DNA from: Coemansia sp. RSA 487
Taxonomy: Eukaryota; Kickxellomycota; Kickxellomycetes; Kickxellales; Kickxellaceae
Length of the DNA: 29,335 nt
NCBI GenBank assembly: GCA_027577595.1
Contig: JANBRJ010000138.1
Span: forward strand, 1 to 29,335
Direction: 5' to 3'
Shown: in pieces, positions 17,553-24,423 of the stretch
How positions within the stretch are numbered: the stretch's first letter is position 1
How the letters are laid out: every line of letters begins with the position of its first letter
The notes under the pieces: generated by a model
Seen by the model: the letters and a program-made list of their open reading frames with translations, nothing else
What the model was told of the DNA's origin: nothing
The model's database searches: none
Position numbers and translations under genes: made by a program

Positions 17553-18356
17553 ATGAGTAATGACGAGGGTGCTAGCCATGGTACGCAGTTCAGTCAGGTC
17601 ATCTTGTGCATTGCAATTAGACAACACAGCAGCCAGTGCTTTTTTCATCAGATGCATTTCATCCACTTGTATAAAACAGAGACCCACAGGATAAATGCCG
17701 ACCCAATTATACCAAAGCTCTTAAGTAACACATGTACCTCAGCCGCGGTCTTATACTAAACTGTTTTCTGCACTTTGCTCTGTGTTGTAGAGGAGCAGCT
17801 GCTTTCTGCCTGCATGATGGATCAATCGAACCTTGTTGAGGAGCTGCTAAGTAGCCCTCAACAAGTGAATGTCAATTTCAAGAACGCGCTTGGTTTTACA
17901 GCACTTCACTATGCGTATGTACATCGTTTATTTGCATATGCATTGTATATGACGCTGCCACAACTGCAAATACCAATATTCCTAATCAAAAGTATCTAAA
18001 GATGTTTTATATGTGTTTGTAGCGCTCAAACAGGATCAATAGATTGCGTGAAGCTTCTTACTGCAGCGAAGGGAATCAATCCAAACGTTCAGGACAACAT
18101 GGGGAAGGATACGCCTCTTCACAAGGCATTGGTACACTGTGACAGCTCGGAGACCGCAATGGACATCGCAAAGCTGCTTGTGGGCGCTGGCGCCGATCCA
18201 CGCATAGTTAATAAGAAAAAGCAGCGCCCCATCGACCTGACAGAGCCTGATGAAGAAGACATTCGACGCCTGCTGCTTCAAGCTACGCTAGCCATTACTG
18301 TTCGGCAGGATCAGGCTGAGTTGGACGAAGATGATGGATCATACTCGAGCGACTAG
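17553..18356 (+). CDS. Small ankyrin-repeat protein (three exons)
   Basis: Exons 17553-17580, 17791-17914 and 18023-18356 give 161 residues. Both junctions keep frame: CATG|GTACGC...TTGTAG|AGGAG (phase 1) and TATGC|GTATGT...TTGTAG|CGCTC. The second splice creates the textbook ankyrin sequence TALHYAAQTGSIDCVKLL. About three repeats follow one another: residues about 10-35 (LLSACMMDQSNLVEELL), 40-70, and DTPLHKALVH...AKLLVGAGADPRIVNK, then RPIDL and an acidic tail (DEDDGSYSSD). It resembles the small Yar1-like ankyrin proteins of fungi in size and acidic end, but I cannot assign orthology. The first coding exon is only 28 nt, and its donor (GTACGC) departs from the GTAAGT/GTATGT of other introns. 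Convergent with the secreted-protein gene. Confidence 0.82.
17581..17790 (+). other. Intron 1 of the ankyrin gene
   Basis: 210 bp, phase 1, GTACGC donor and TGTTGTAG acceptor. Stops in all frames and the frame match on both sides support it. The donor is weak, so an alternative first exon remains possible. Confidence 0.65.
17915..18022 (+). other. Intron 2 of the ankyrin gene
   Basis: 108 bp, GTATGT donor and TTTGTAG acceptor. Removal restores an ankyrin consensus across the joint, so this intron is well supported. Confidence 0.9.
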
Positions 18357-18453
18357 AACAACATGTAGATGTCTAGTGTAGCTTTCTCGCCCATATTTCA
18401 TGCTGTGCCAGCTATTTTCAGTTATATGTTTTAAAAAACATGATATTCATTAC

Positions 18454-18461
18454 TGTAAATA
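18454..18461 (+). promoter_or_regulatory. PUF/Pumilio-type 3'-UTR motif TGTAAATA
   Basis: TGTAAATA matches the UGUANAUA core bound by Puf3/Pumilio proteins and lies about 98 nt after the ankyrin-gene stop on the sense strand. One 8-mer can occur by chance. Confidence 0.25.
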
Positions 18462-18510
18462 TGTATGTATATCGTGCTTGGTTGAATATAAAGGCCGTGT
18501 CTGTCAGTTG

Positions 18511-18533
18511 CAATGCCCTTGAAAGAGGCATTG
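18511..18533. terminator. Perfect 7-bp hairpin between convergent genes
   Basis: CAATGCC (18511-18517) pairs with GGCATTG (18527-18533) around a 9-nt loop, followed by an A-rich run on the plus strand. It lies midway between two convergent genes. It may be a 3'-end RNA structure; eukaryotic termination does not require one, so the role is uncertain. Confidence 0.3.
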
Positions 18534-18665
18534 AAAAATCTCATGTTTAATATTTAGTTATAGCATAAAATTTTTATGAAAAGTTTATAATGCAAGAACC
18601 ATATGCAATCCCCTCCAGTCAATGTTGTTCAGAGTGTTAGCCAAGAAACGGCCGCCAATTCTTCT

Positions 18666-20108
18666 TTAGCAGCATGAGGAAGTTACGCAGACGCAGCCTC
18701 CCGGAGTGTTGACAACAGAACAGGCCTCGGTGTAGATGTGGGTGGTGTACACTGGTGTGCAGCAGGGCTCCTCGCACTCGTGCTCCTTGTGTCCCCTTCT
18801 CTTCTTGTGCTCCTTGCGCCTCTTGTGCTCATCGCATTCACACTCGGTTGGGCAAGGCTCGCACTCCTTGTGCTTGTGCTCATCGCACTCATGCTCGGTT
18901 TGGCAGGGCTCGCACTCCTTGTGCTTGTGCTCATCGCATTCACGCTCGGTTGGGCAGGGCTCGCACTCATGCTCCTTCTTGTGCTTTCTGCGCTTCTTGC
19001 GCTCATCGCATTCACGCTCGGGTGGGCATTCTTCAGGGCACTCGCGCTCCTTCCTGTGCTTCCTGTGCTTCTTATGGCCCTCACATGGGTTGACAGTGAG
19101 AGTGATGGTTGGCTCGGCACAGCTGTTGTCGCATGAGACCGTAGCAGCAGGGCCCTGACGGACAGAGGTGATGGTTGCGCATGGGTTCACGATAGTAACT
19201 GTCTTAACTTCGCCGGGCTTAATGCAGGATACGGTGACTGGTGACAGGTGGCAAGTCTTTGTGACATGCGTAGGTGGATCGTAGACGGTAACAGTGTCGG
19301 TGTTACCAGCGCAGTGGACGGTCTGTGTGCAGTCGGGGTCGCGAACGGTGGTGGTAACAACATTGCCAGCGCAGTGGACGGTCTCAGTGCTATCCGGATC
19401 GCGGATGGTGCCAGTCACAGTGGCTCCTGGAATGTGGACAGTTATAGTACAGCCAGGCTCCGTCGAAGTGACAACCTCGGGACAAGATCCGCTACCGCCA
19501 TACGCAGCAGGGCCTTGGCCTTGGGAGTAAGGTGACGCATCATAACCGCCAGCGTTGGCTGCTCCCTGGTTGGAGTCGTAGGCAGGAGCGGCATAGCCAG
19601 TTGGTGCTGGTGCGGCATAGCCAGTTGGTGCCGGTGCGGCATAACCAGTCGGTGCTGGTGCGGCATAGCCGGTTGGTGCAGGCGCGGCATAGCCAGTTGG
19701 TGCAGGCGCGGCATAGCCAGTTGGTGCCGGTGCGGCATTGTCTGCCTCATATCCAGAGGAAGACGCGGAATAGCCGGCTTCACAGCCTGAGGAGTAGCTG
19801 GCAGGAGCAACAGGTGCGGCAGAGTAGCTTGCAGGTGCGGCAGAGTAGCTTGCAGGTGCGGCAGAGTAGCCGGCAGGTGCGGGAGCAGCAGCTGAATAAC
19901 CGCCAGGAACAGGAGTGTTGTCGTTGTAGCTAGAGCCAGCATCGTAGCCGCTGGGTGCCGGTGCCGGTGCTGGAGCTGCGGATGACGGGGCAGCATAGCC
20001 GTTCCCGTTCTGGTAGCCAAGGTTGAGATCCATCTCACCAGCCTTTCCGGCGGGGGCAGCAGAGGCTGCAGCAACAAAGGCAAAGAGAGCTCCAATGGTG
20101 ACCTTCAT
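18666..20108 (-). CDS. Secreted repeat protein with Cys/His-rich C-terminus
   Basis: 480 residues, unrecognised family. Residues 1-18 are a clear signal peptide with likely cleavage after ASA. Residues 40-105 are Ala/Pro/Ser/Tyr-rich with S-Y-S-A-A-P-A units. Residues 125-174 are six tandem copies of an 8-residue A-A-P-A-P-T-G-Y unit. Residues 209-345 hold short Thr/Val-rich modules of about 20 residues with T-V-R-D-P-D-x-T-x-T-V-H-C-A-G-N, likely beta strands with paired Cys. Residues 346-449 are highly charged (KHRK, RKKRRKHKK) with three 17-residue units of the type ECEPCPTERECDEHKHK. The tail ends CVCVTSSCC. No transmembrane helix or GPI signal is seen. The layout suggests an extracellular or wall protein. 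The Cys/His/Glu density suggests metal binding or disulfide cross-linking, both inferred. Long open frames on the opposite strand are side effects of the repeats. Confidence 0.85.
   Translation of the reverse strand: MKVTIGALFAFVAAASAAPAGKAGEMDLNLGYQNGNGYAAPSSAAPAPAPAPSGYDAGSSYNDNTPVPGGYSAAAPAPAGYSAAPASYSAAPASYSAAPVAPASYSSGCEAGYSASSSGYEADNAAPAPTGYAAPAPTGYAAPAPTGYAAPAPTGYAAPAPTGYAAPAPTGYAAPAYDSNQGAANAGGYDASPYSQGQGPAAYGGSGSCPEVVTSTEPGCTITVHIPGATVTGTIRDPDSTETVHCAGNVVTTTVRDPDCTQTVHCAGNTDTVTVYDPPTHVTKTCHLSPVTVSCIKPGEVKTVTIVNPCATITSVRQGPAATVSCDNSCAEPTITLTVNPCEGHKKHRKHRKERECPEECPPERECDERKKRRKHKKEHECEPCPTERECDEHKHKECEPCQTEHECDEHKHKECEPCPTECECDEHKRRKEHKKRRGHKEHECEEPCCTPVYTTHIYTEACSVVNTPGGCVCVTSSCC
18816..18968 (-). 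repeat. 51-bp tandem repeat, 3 copies (coding)
   Basis: Three 51-bp units encode 17-residue Cys/His/Glu units with three or four Cys and one or two His each (residues 381-431 of the secreted protein). Copies differ at few positions, and degenerate relatives extend upstream in the protein (ECPEECPPERECDER). Confidence 0.85.
19280..19430 (-). repeat. About 60-bp coding repeat (Thr/Val modules)
   Basis: Two close and one diverged copy of a 20-residue module with R-D-P-D and T-V-H-C-A-G-N at equal spacing (around residues 233-280). The shared DNA includes CCAGCGCAGTGGACGGTCT twice. Boundaries are approximate. Confidence 0.7.
19587..19736 (-). repeat. 24-bp tandem repeat, 6 copies (coding)
   Basis: Encodes six perfect A-A-P-A-P-T-G-Y units. 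Copies differ only at synonymous third positions, and two adjacent copies are identical, pointing to protein-level constraint plus recent duplication or conversion. Confidence 0.9.
19806..19880 (-). repeat. 21-bp tandem repeat, about 3 copies (coding)
   Basis: Encodes the S-Y-S-A-A-P-A units near residues 77-101 of the secreted protein, with nearly identical DNA between copies. Confidence 0.75.
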
Positions 20109-21127
20109 TGTTTAGCAGTGTTGATAGCTAGTTGTATATTTTGTTAGGTAATTATATCTTTAGAATATATCAAGTTTCGGTAAAATCCAAATGTTAAAGA
20201 AAATATGATTTTGATGATGGCTGTGATATTCGATGAGCCACCATTACCAGCACGTCCTACTCCTTTTATCTGGTTGGATTGAACGCTCCACAGAGTTTGT
20301 ACACACGATATCGCAGGACACGGTGTCAGCTATGTGCTGGGAATAGTAGTCCTCTTTGCAGACCATCGCGAGGGGTATGTGGAGATGATTAAGTGTGGTG
20401 GCATGTCTAACTTTGCTAGCTAGCTGCATTACTGCCTAACGCAGAAGACATGTTTGTTTGACAAATATATGCTTTCTGTTACTAACACACCAAACACTGC
20501 CAAGTGCGCCGCATATCAAAGGGGATTTTGACCTGAGGTCGCAAGCGTGTTGCTTGTCTAGCACAATGTGTTACTCGGTGGACGACGAGTGTGGGAGACA
20601 CGTTCTACAGACGGTTGCTAGTGGGTATTATGTTCCTTCTTGAATGCGGGGAATATACAAGCGTAATACATTTTTATTCCAGCTATTAACCCCGCGATAC
20701 TGCGCTGCGTAGATACACAGCAATGAGACATCCAAATAGTAACTAATAAAGCGGGATGTGAAAAAGTGACAAGCGCATTTTGCAAACTAGAGTAGATAGG
20801 ACTACATCGGCTCTTTTTCTCTACAATGTCAGATCACATCATTTCCTCGCCTTTGTTCATTTGCCCCACACTTAATTTAACACTTGGGGTTCAGGAAAAA
20901 CATTTATGTGCTCGGTAGATGTTCCCACACAATCCAGATAGTGACTCAAACACGTTCCTGTTTATCGATTATCTTTGGAAGTAGCAAACCATAGCATTTA
21001 TCTACAGCCTTGCCTTGTTTTTTGTGCAAGTGCACGTGTATTGCACATACTTTAAAGCCCGATCTAAGCAATTAGAATATTGTTGGTAAAGTCGTTGATG
21101 TTATGCGTGCCAGTAAACACGTCATAG
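20109..21127. other. 1-kb intergenic region, no gene recognised
   Basis: Lies between the start of the secreted-protein gene and the stop of the thioredoxin-fold gene, both on the minus strand. A minus-strand GATAAAAGGA at 20261-20270 is a plausible TATA box for the secreted protein (about 155 bp before its ATG). The longest open frame, 20458-20643 (+, 61 codons at most), has no recognisable features. GCGGGG (20646-20651) and CCCCGC (20690-20695) could form a stem around a 38-nt loop. No RNA gene recognised. Confidence 0.5.
20261..20270 (-). promoter_or_regulatory. Probable TATA box of the secreted-protein gene
   Basis: The minus strand reads GATAAAAGGA, 153 bp before the ATG. It would imply a leader of about 120 nt. 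Other AT-rich candidates nearer the ATG (about 20130-20170) are weaker matches. Confidence 0.35.
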
Positions 21128-21559
21128 CTACAAAGTAGCGGCATTCTGTGCTGGCGGTACTCGGTTTAGGCCATCTGTCTTGGCTGCAAATTCTGCAATA
21201 CCTTCCTCTGTATGGCACTCGTCCTCTACAAGTCTAATGCTAGAAGGGCCACTTGCAGTCCATCGCAACAGGGTTGGGACTTTCTCAAGCCTAATATCTT
21301 CACGCTGCCGAAAAACAGCAGTCGGGCTAGTAGTGGCTGTGCTGCGATCGATAGGTACCTCCAAGAGGATTGAGTTCTCAACAGTGCTGATAGCCTTGCG
21401 TATAAAGGGATCGGCAACCACACAATCTGGACACCATGACTCATTTGTTTCAGGAGTTTCGCGACCAAAGAAAAGAACAAAGACAGCATTGGACTGAGTG
21501 GCAGCCTCTGTCACGATGTCGTCGAATTCGTCAGGTTTGTTTACGCGAATGCACCTCAT
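21128..21559 (-). CDS. Thioredoxin-fold protein, TXNDC17/TRP14 family
   Basis: 143 residues. Cytosolic disulfide reductase-like protein; in animals TRP14 reduces small disulfides and some protein disulfides using thioredoxin reductase. The active site is SWCPDC (41-46) followed by VVADPFIRKAI, which is the TRP14 hallmark, and the cis-Pro strand is VPTLLRW. Animal homologues have about 123 residues; this one has an extra Ala-rich tail. The frame also opens 29 codons upstream at 21646, but that part is hydrophobic and atypical, and M-R-C-I-R-V-N-K-P-D-E-F fits the usual beta-1 start, so I place the start at 21559. Head-to-head with SEC18. Confidence 0.85.
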   Translation of the reverse strand: MRCIRVNKPDEFDDIVTEAATQSNAVFVLFFGRETPETNESWCPDCVVADPFIRKAISTVENSILLEVPIDRSTATTSPTAVFRQREDIRLEKVPTLLRWTASGPSSIRLVEDECHTEEGIAEFAAKTDGLNRVPPAQNAATL

Positions 21560-21856
21560 TTCCAGTCCTTGTATTTTTTTTCCACCAAGTAGCACGAAAA
21601 AATATGGCTTTAAGCACAAATCAAGAAAGAAGCGAGAAAAATGCAAAATGAATGATGACGTTGACAGAAAACAGACTTGCTTTTATGGAAATTCTCACAC
21701 CACCAACTGTTTCTTTTTTTGCTTCGTCTTGTCTCGTTAAATTTTCTTTTTTTTCTTTGCGTTTTTTAGTATCATCTCTAATTCATTTTTTAGTGTTCAC
21801 TTGATTCTCCCTTCATCTAACAGTCAAAGAAATCAATCAAAGAAAAATTAGTACTC
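21560..21856. promoter_or_regulatory. Shared promoter, TXNDC17-like (-) / SEC18 (+)
   Basis: 297 bp between divergent ATGs, strongly T-rich on the plus strand from 21700 to 21800, without a clear TATA box for either gene. A weak GTATCA...TCTAACAG pair (about 21769-21834) could be a SEC18 5'-UTR intron, but the donor is poor. Confidence 0.5.
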
Positions 21857-24229
21857 ATGAGCAACAATCCTTATGCTTACGATCGCGTGTATTCGGCAGG
21901 TGAAATGGACCCGTACTCCCGTCAGCCATCAGCAAATTCCCCTCGTTATGGTATCCAACGCCCTACCTATCTTCAACCCAAAGAGGTTAGACGCATGAAA
22001 GTCATCAAATGTCCAGATAGCAGCTTTACCTACAGTAACATGCTAGCTGTAAGCTCCAGCGACTTTGACCCCAGGACTCGTTTTGTCAAGGTCAACGATA
22101 AGTTCATCTTCAATATTGCACCTATACCATCTCTTGAAGGAGGGCATATTGGACCAACTCGTATCCAGCGAGAGTGGGGCCGGCTTTCTATTAACGAAGA
22201 GGTCATCGTCGAAGCGCTGAGCGATTCGGTGGTTGATGCCAGCTCGAATGTGTATCTTGCTCGAATGGATGTGGAGCTCTCGTTTTTGACACCTAGCCAG
22301 GAGCGCGTACTCTCGTTGGATTCTGAGGAAGTATCTGATATATTGAAGGGTGGCTTTGAGAGTCAGATATTTAGTCTTGGGCAGCCGTTTGTGTTTGATT
22401 TCCGCGGAAACAACATAAAGGGCGTTATTACGGGCATGTCAGGTATGCCTTTGGATCTTCTTCAGGACTTGAAACTTGGCGGTGATACCTCTGGCAGTGC
22501 AACAGCTGGCCCCAAAAGCAAAGACTCGACTCTCTTCGGCATATTAACGTCGGTTACCACCATATCTGTGTCCAAGGGCACAAACTCGCTTATTGAGCTC
22601 AAGGGCTCTTCGATTAGCCTCAAGGCAAACGCAATAATCCAGCCTGACTTTAGATTCGAAGATCTAGGCATCGGAGGCCTCGACAAGGAGTTTAGCAACA
22701 TCTTTCGCCGTGCTTTTGCATCTCGGATTTTTCCTCCAGATCTTGTCGACAAGCTTGGGATTCAGCACGTGAAAGGCATTCTTCTCTATGGTCCGCCTGG
22801 AACAGGAAAGACGCTCATGGCCAGGCAGATCGGCAAGATGCTTAATGCCGTTGAGCCGATCATTGTTTCTGGCCCTGAGGTGCTCAACAAATTCGTCGGT
22901 CAGTCAGAAGAGAACGTGAGGAAGCTTTTTGAGCCAGCTGAAAAGGAGTACCGCGAAAAAGGCGATGCTAGCAAGCTACATATAATCATATTCGATGAAT
23001 TAGACGCGATTTGCAAGCAACGTGGCTCTAAGAACGACAGCACCGGTGTCGGCGACACGGTGGTTAACCAGTTGCTGGCAAAAATCGACGGCGTGGACCA
23101 GCTAAACAATATTCTGATTATCGGTATGACCAACAGAAAAGAGCTTATCGACGATGCTCTTTTACGCTCTGGTCGTCTAGAGGTGCATATAGAGGTTGGC
23201 CTTCCGGACGAGCCAGGACGTTTGCAGATCATCAATATACACACGGCAAAGATTCGCGAGAACAGCATACTAGACGATGATGTAGATCTTGCTGAGCTTG
23301 CGGCCCTGACAAAAAACTACAGTGGCGCAGAGATTGCGAGCGTTGTAAAGTCTGCGTCCTCGTATGCATTTTATCGTCATATCAAAGTCGAAAGCGTAGC
23401 AGAGCTAACACAGGACGTTTCGGACATGAAGATTCAGAGACAGGACTTTATATACTCGCTTGAGGAAGTCAAGCCGGCCTTTGGCATTGCCTCGGAAGAG
23501 TTTGAGCAATGTGCTACCAACGGCATTATAATGTTTGCGCCGCACATTGACGAGCTTCTAAATACGGCACACTTGTTTGTAGAGCAAGTGCAACAAAGCA
23601 AGCGCTCACCGCTAGTAAGCCTTTTGCTGCATGGACCCTCTGGAAGTGGCAAGACTGCACTAGCATCGAAATTTGCACAAGAGAGCGGATACCCATTTGT
23701 AAAGCTTGTTTCTCCTGAGAACATGGTCGGGTTTACGGATGGTCAGCGTGTAGCTGCGATTACCAAAGTGTTTAATGACTCGTACAAGTCGCCGCTAAGC
23801 CTCGTGGTTATCGATAATGTCGAGCGTCTTTTGGAGTGGGTACCAATCGGTGCACGGTTCTCTAACACTGTACTCCAAACCTTGCTTGTGCTTATAAAAA
23901 AGCAGCCTCCCAAGGGTCGCCGTTTGCTTGTCATCGCCACATCAAGTGAGCGCGATGTGCTTGATCAGATGGATATGGCATCGGCCTTTTCCAATGAAAT
24001 GTATGTTGGGAATATTAGCACACTTGATGCAGTTATAAAGGTGGTCCAAAATGTTCATCTATTCAGCGAGCAGATTGAGTACGACCGACTTTACGACGAG
24101 CTGAGCAGATGCCTTGACGGCCAGTCATTCACAATTGGGATCAAAAAGCTACTTTTGTTGATTGAAACAGCGCGCCAAGATCCTGAAAAGCTTTCTCGGT
24201 TTGTCGATGAGATCCGTAGATGCTGCTAG
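21857..24229 (+). CDS. SEC18: Vesicle-fusion ATPase SEC18/NSF
   Basis: Hexameric AAA+ ATPase that, with alpha-SNAP/Sec17, takes apart SNARE complexes after membrane fusion in secretion and endocytosis. 790 residues, no intron. The N domain covers about 45-260. D1 carries GPPGTGKT (312-319), Walker B IIIFDELDAI (376-385) and SGRLEVHIEVGLPDE. D2 carries GPSGSGKT (593-600) and the characteristic degenerate Walker B VVIDNVERLLEWVPIGARFSN region (from 650). The chain ends without a long extension, at a length close to yeast Sec18 (758). Start at the first ATG, 21857. The key residues checked are intact. Confidence 0.97.
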   Translation: MSNNPYAYDRVYSAGEMDPYSRQPSANSPRYGIQRPTYLQPKEVRRMKVIKCPDSSFTYSNMLAVSSSDFDPRTRFVKVNDKFIFNIAPIPSLEGGHIGPTRIQREWGRLSINEEVIVEALSDSVVDASSNVYLARMDVELSFLTPSQERVLSLDSEEVSDILKGGFESQIFSLGQPFVFDFRGNNIKGVITGMSGMPLDLLQDLKLGGDTSGSATAGPKSKDSTLFGILTSVTTISVSKGTNSLIELKGSSISLKANAIIQPDFRFEDLGIGGLDKEFSNIFRRAFASRIFPPDLVDKLGIQHVKGILLYGPPGTGKTLMARQIGKMLNAVEPIIVSGPEVLNKFVGQSEENVRKLFEPAEKEYREKGDASKLHIIIFDELDAICKQRGSKNDSTGVGDTVVNQLLAKIDGVDQLNNILIIGMTNRKELIDDALLRSGRLEVHIEVGLPDEPGRLQIINIHTAKIRENSILDDDVDLAELAALTKNYSGAEIASVVKSASSYAFYRHIKVESVAELTQDVSDMKIQRQDFIYSLEEVKPAFGIASEEFEQCATNGIIMFAPHIDELLNTAHLFVEQVQQSKRSPLVSLLLHGPSGSGKTALASKFAQESGYPFVKLVSPENMVGFTDGQRVAAITKVFNDSYKSPLSLVVIDNVERLLEWVPIGARFSNTVLQTLLVLIKKQPPKGRRLLVIATSSERDVLDQMDMASAFSNEMYVGNISTLDAVIKVVQNVHLFSEQIEYDRLYDELSRCLDGQSFTIGIKKLLLLIETARQDPEKLSRFVDEIRRCC

Positions 24230-24423
24230 CAGAGTTGGCGCAATTTTTTTTCGTTTTTGATATACTGTCAGATTCGTCCACCAATGGCTCTGATTTCAAT
24301 TAAAGACAACCAACTTCATATTATGACAGAGAGAAAACCACAGCTTGCATTTTTCAAAAAGAAAAGTTTATGCATTTCCTAACGCACCAACCATTGTTTC
24401 AGGTATACTTCTCGCTTTAAAAT
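24230..24423. other. Short convergent 3' region, SEC18 (+) / UGP1 (-)
   Basis: 194 bp between facing stop codons, AT-rich. It must hold both poly(A) sites. No other structure was seen. Confidence 0.5.

Larger units (their letters stand above)
18357..18665. other. Convergent 3' region, ankyrin (+) / secreted protein (-)
   Basis: 309 bp between two facing stop codons, AT-rich. It has no open frame of note but holds three small elements: an inverted repeat ATGTTTT/AAAACAT (18426-18441), a PUF-type TGTAAATA (18454-18461), and a 7-bp hairpin (18511-18533). It must contain the poly(A) sites of both genes; AATATAAA near 18485 is a loose signal. Confidence 0.55.

Noticed and set aside
18738-19136. 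Long plus-strand open frames (112-140 codons) in several frames opposite the secreted-protein gene
   Set aside because: They are generated by the biased, repetitive Cys/His/Glu codons of the minus-strand gene. They lack any sensible domain, and the minus-strand frame alone has a signal peptide and ordered repeats.
19442-20095. 217-codon minus-strand frame overlapping the A-P-A-P-T-G-Y repeats
   Set aside because: It is the same repeat DNA read in a shifted frame (His/Leu/Pro-rich low complexity).
20458-20643. 61-codon plus-strand frame in the 20-21 kb gap
   Set aside because: No domain, signal or composition support; below the length expected by chance in such a gap.
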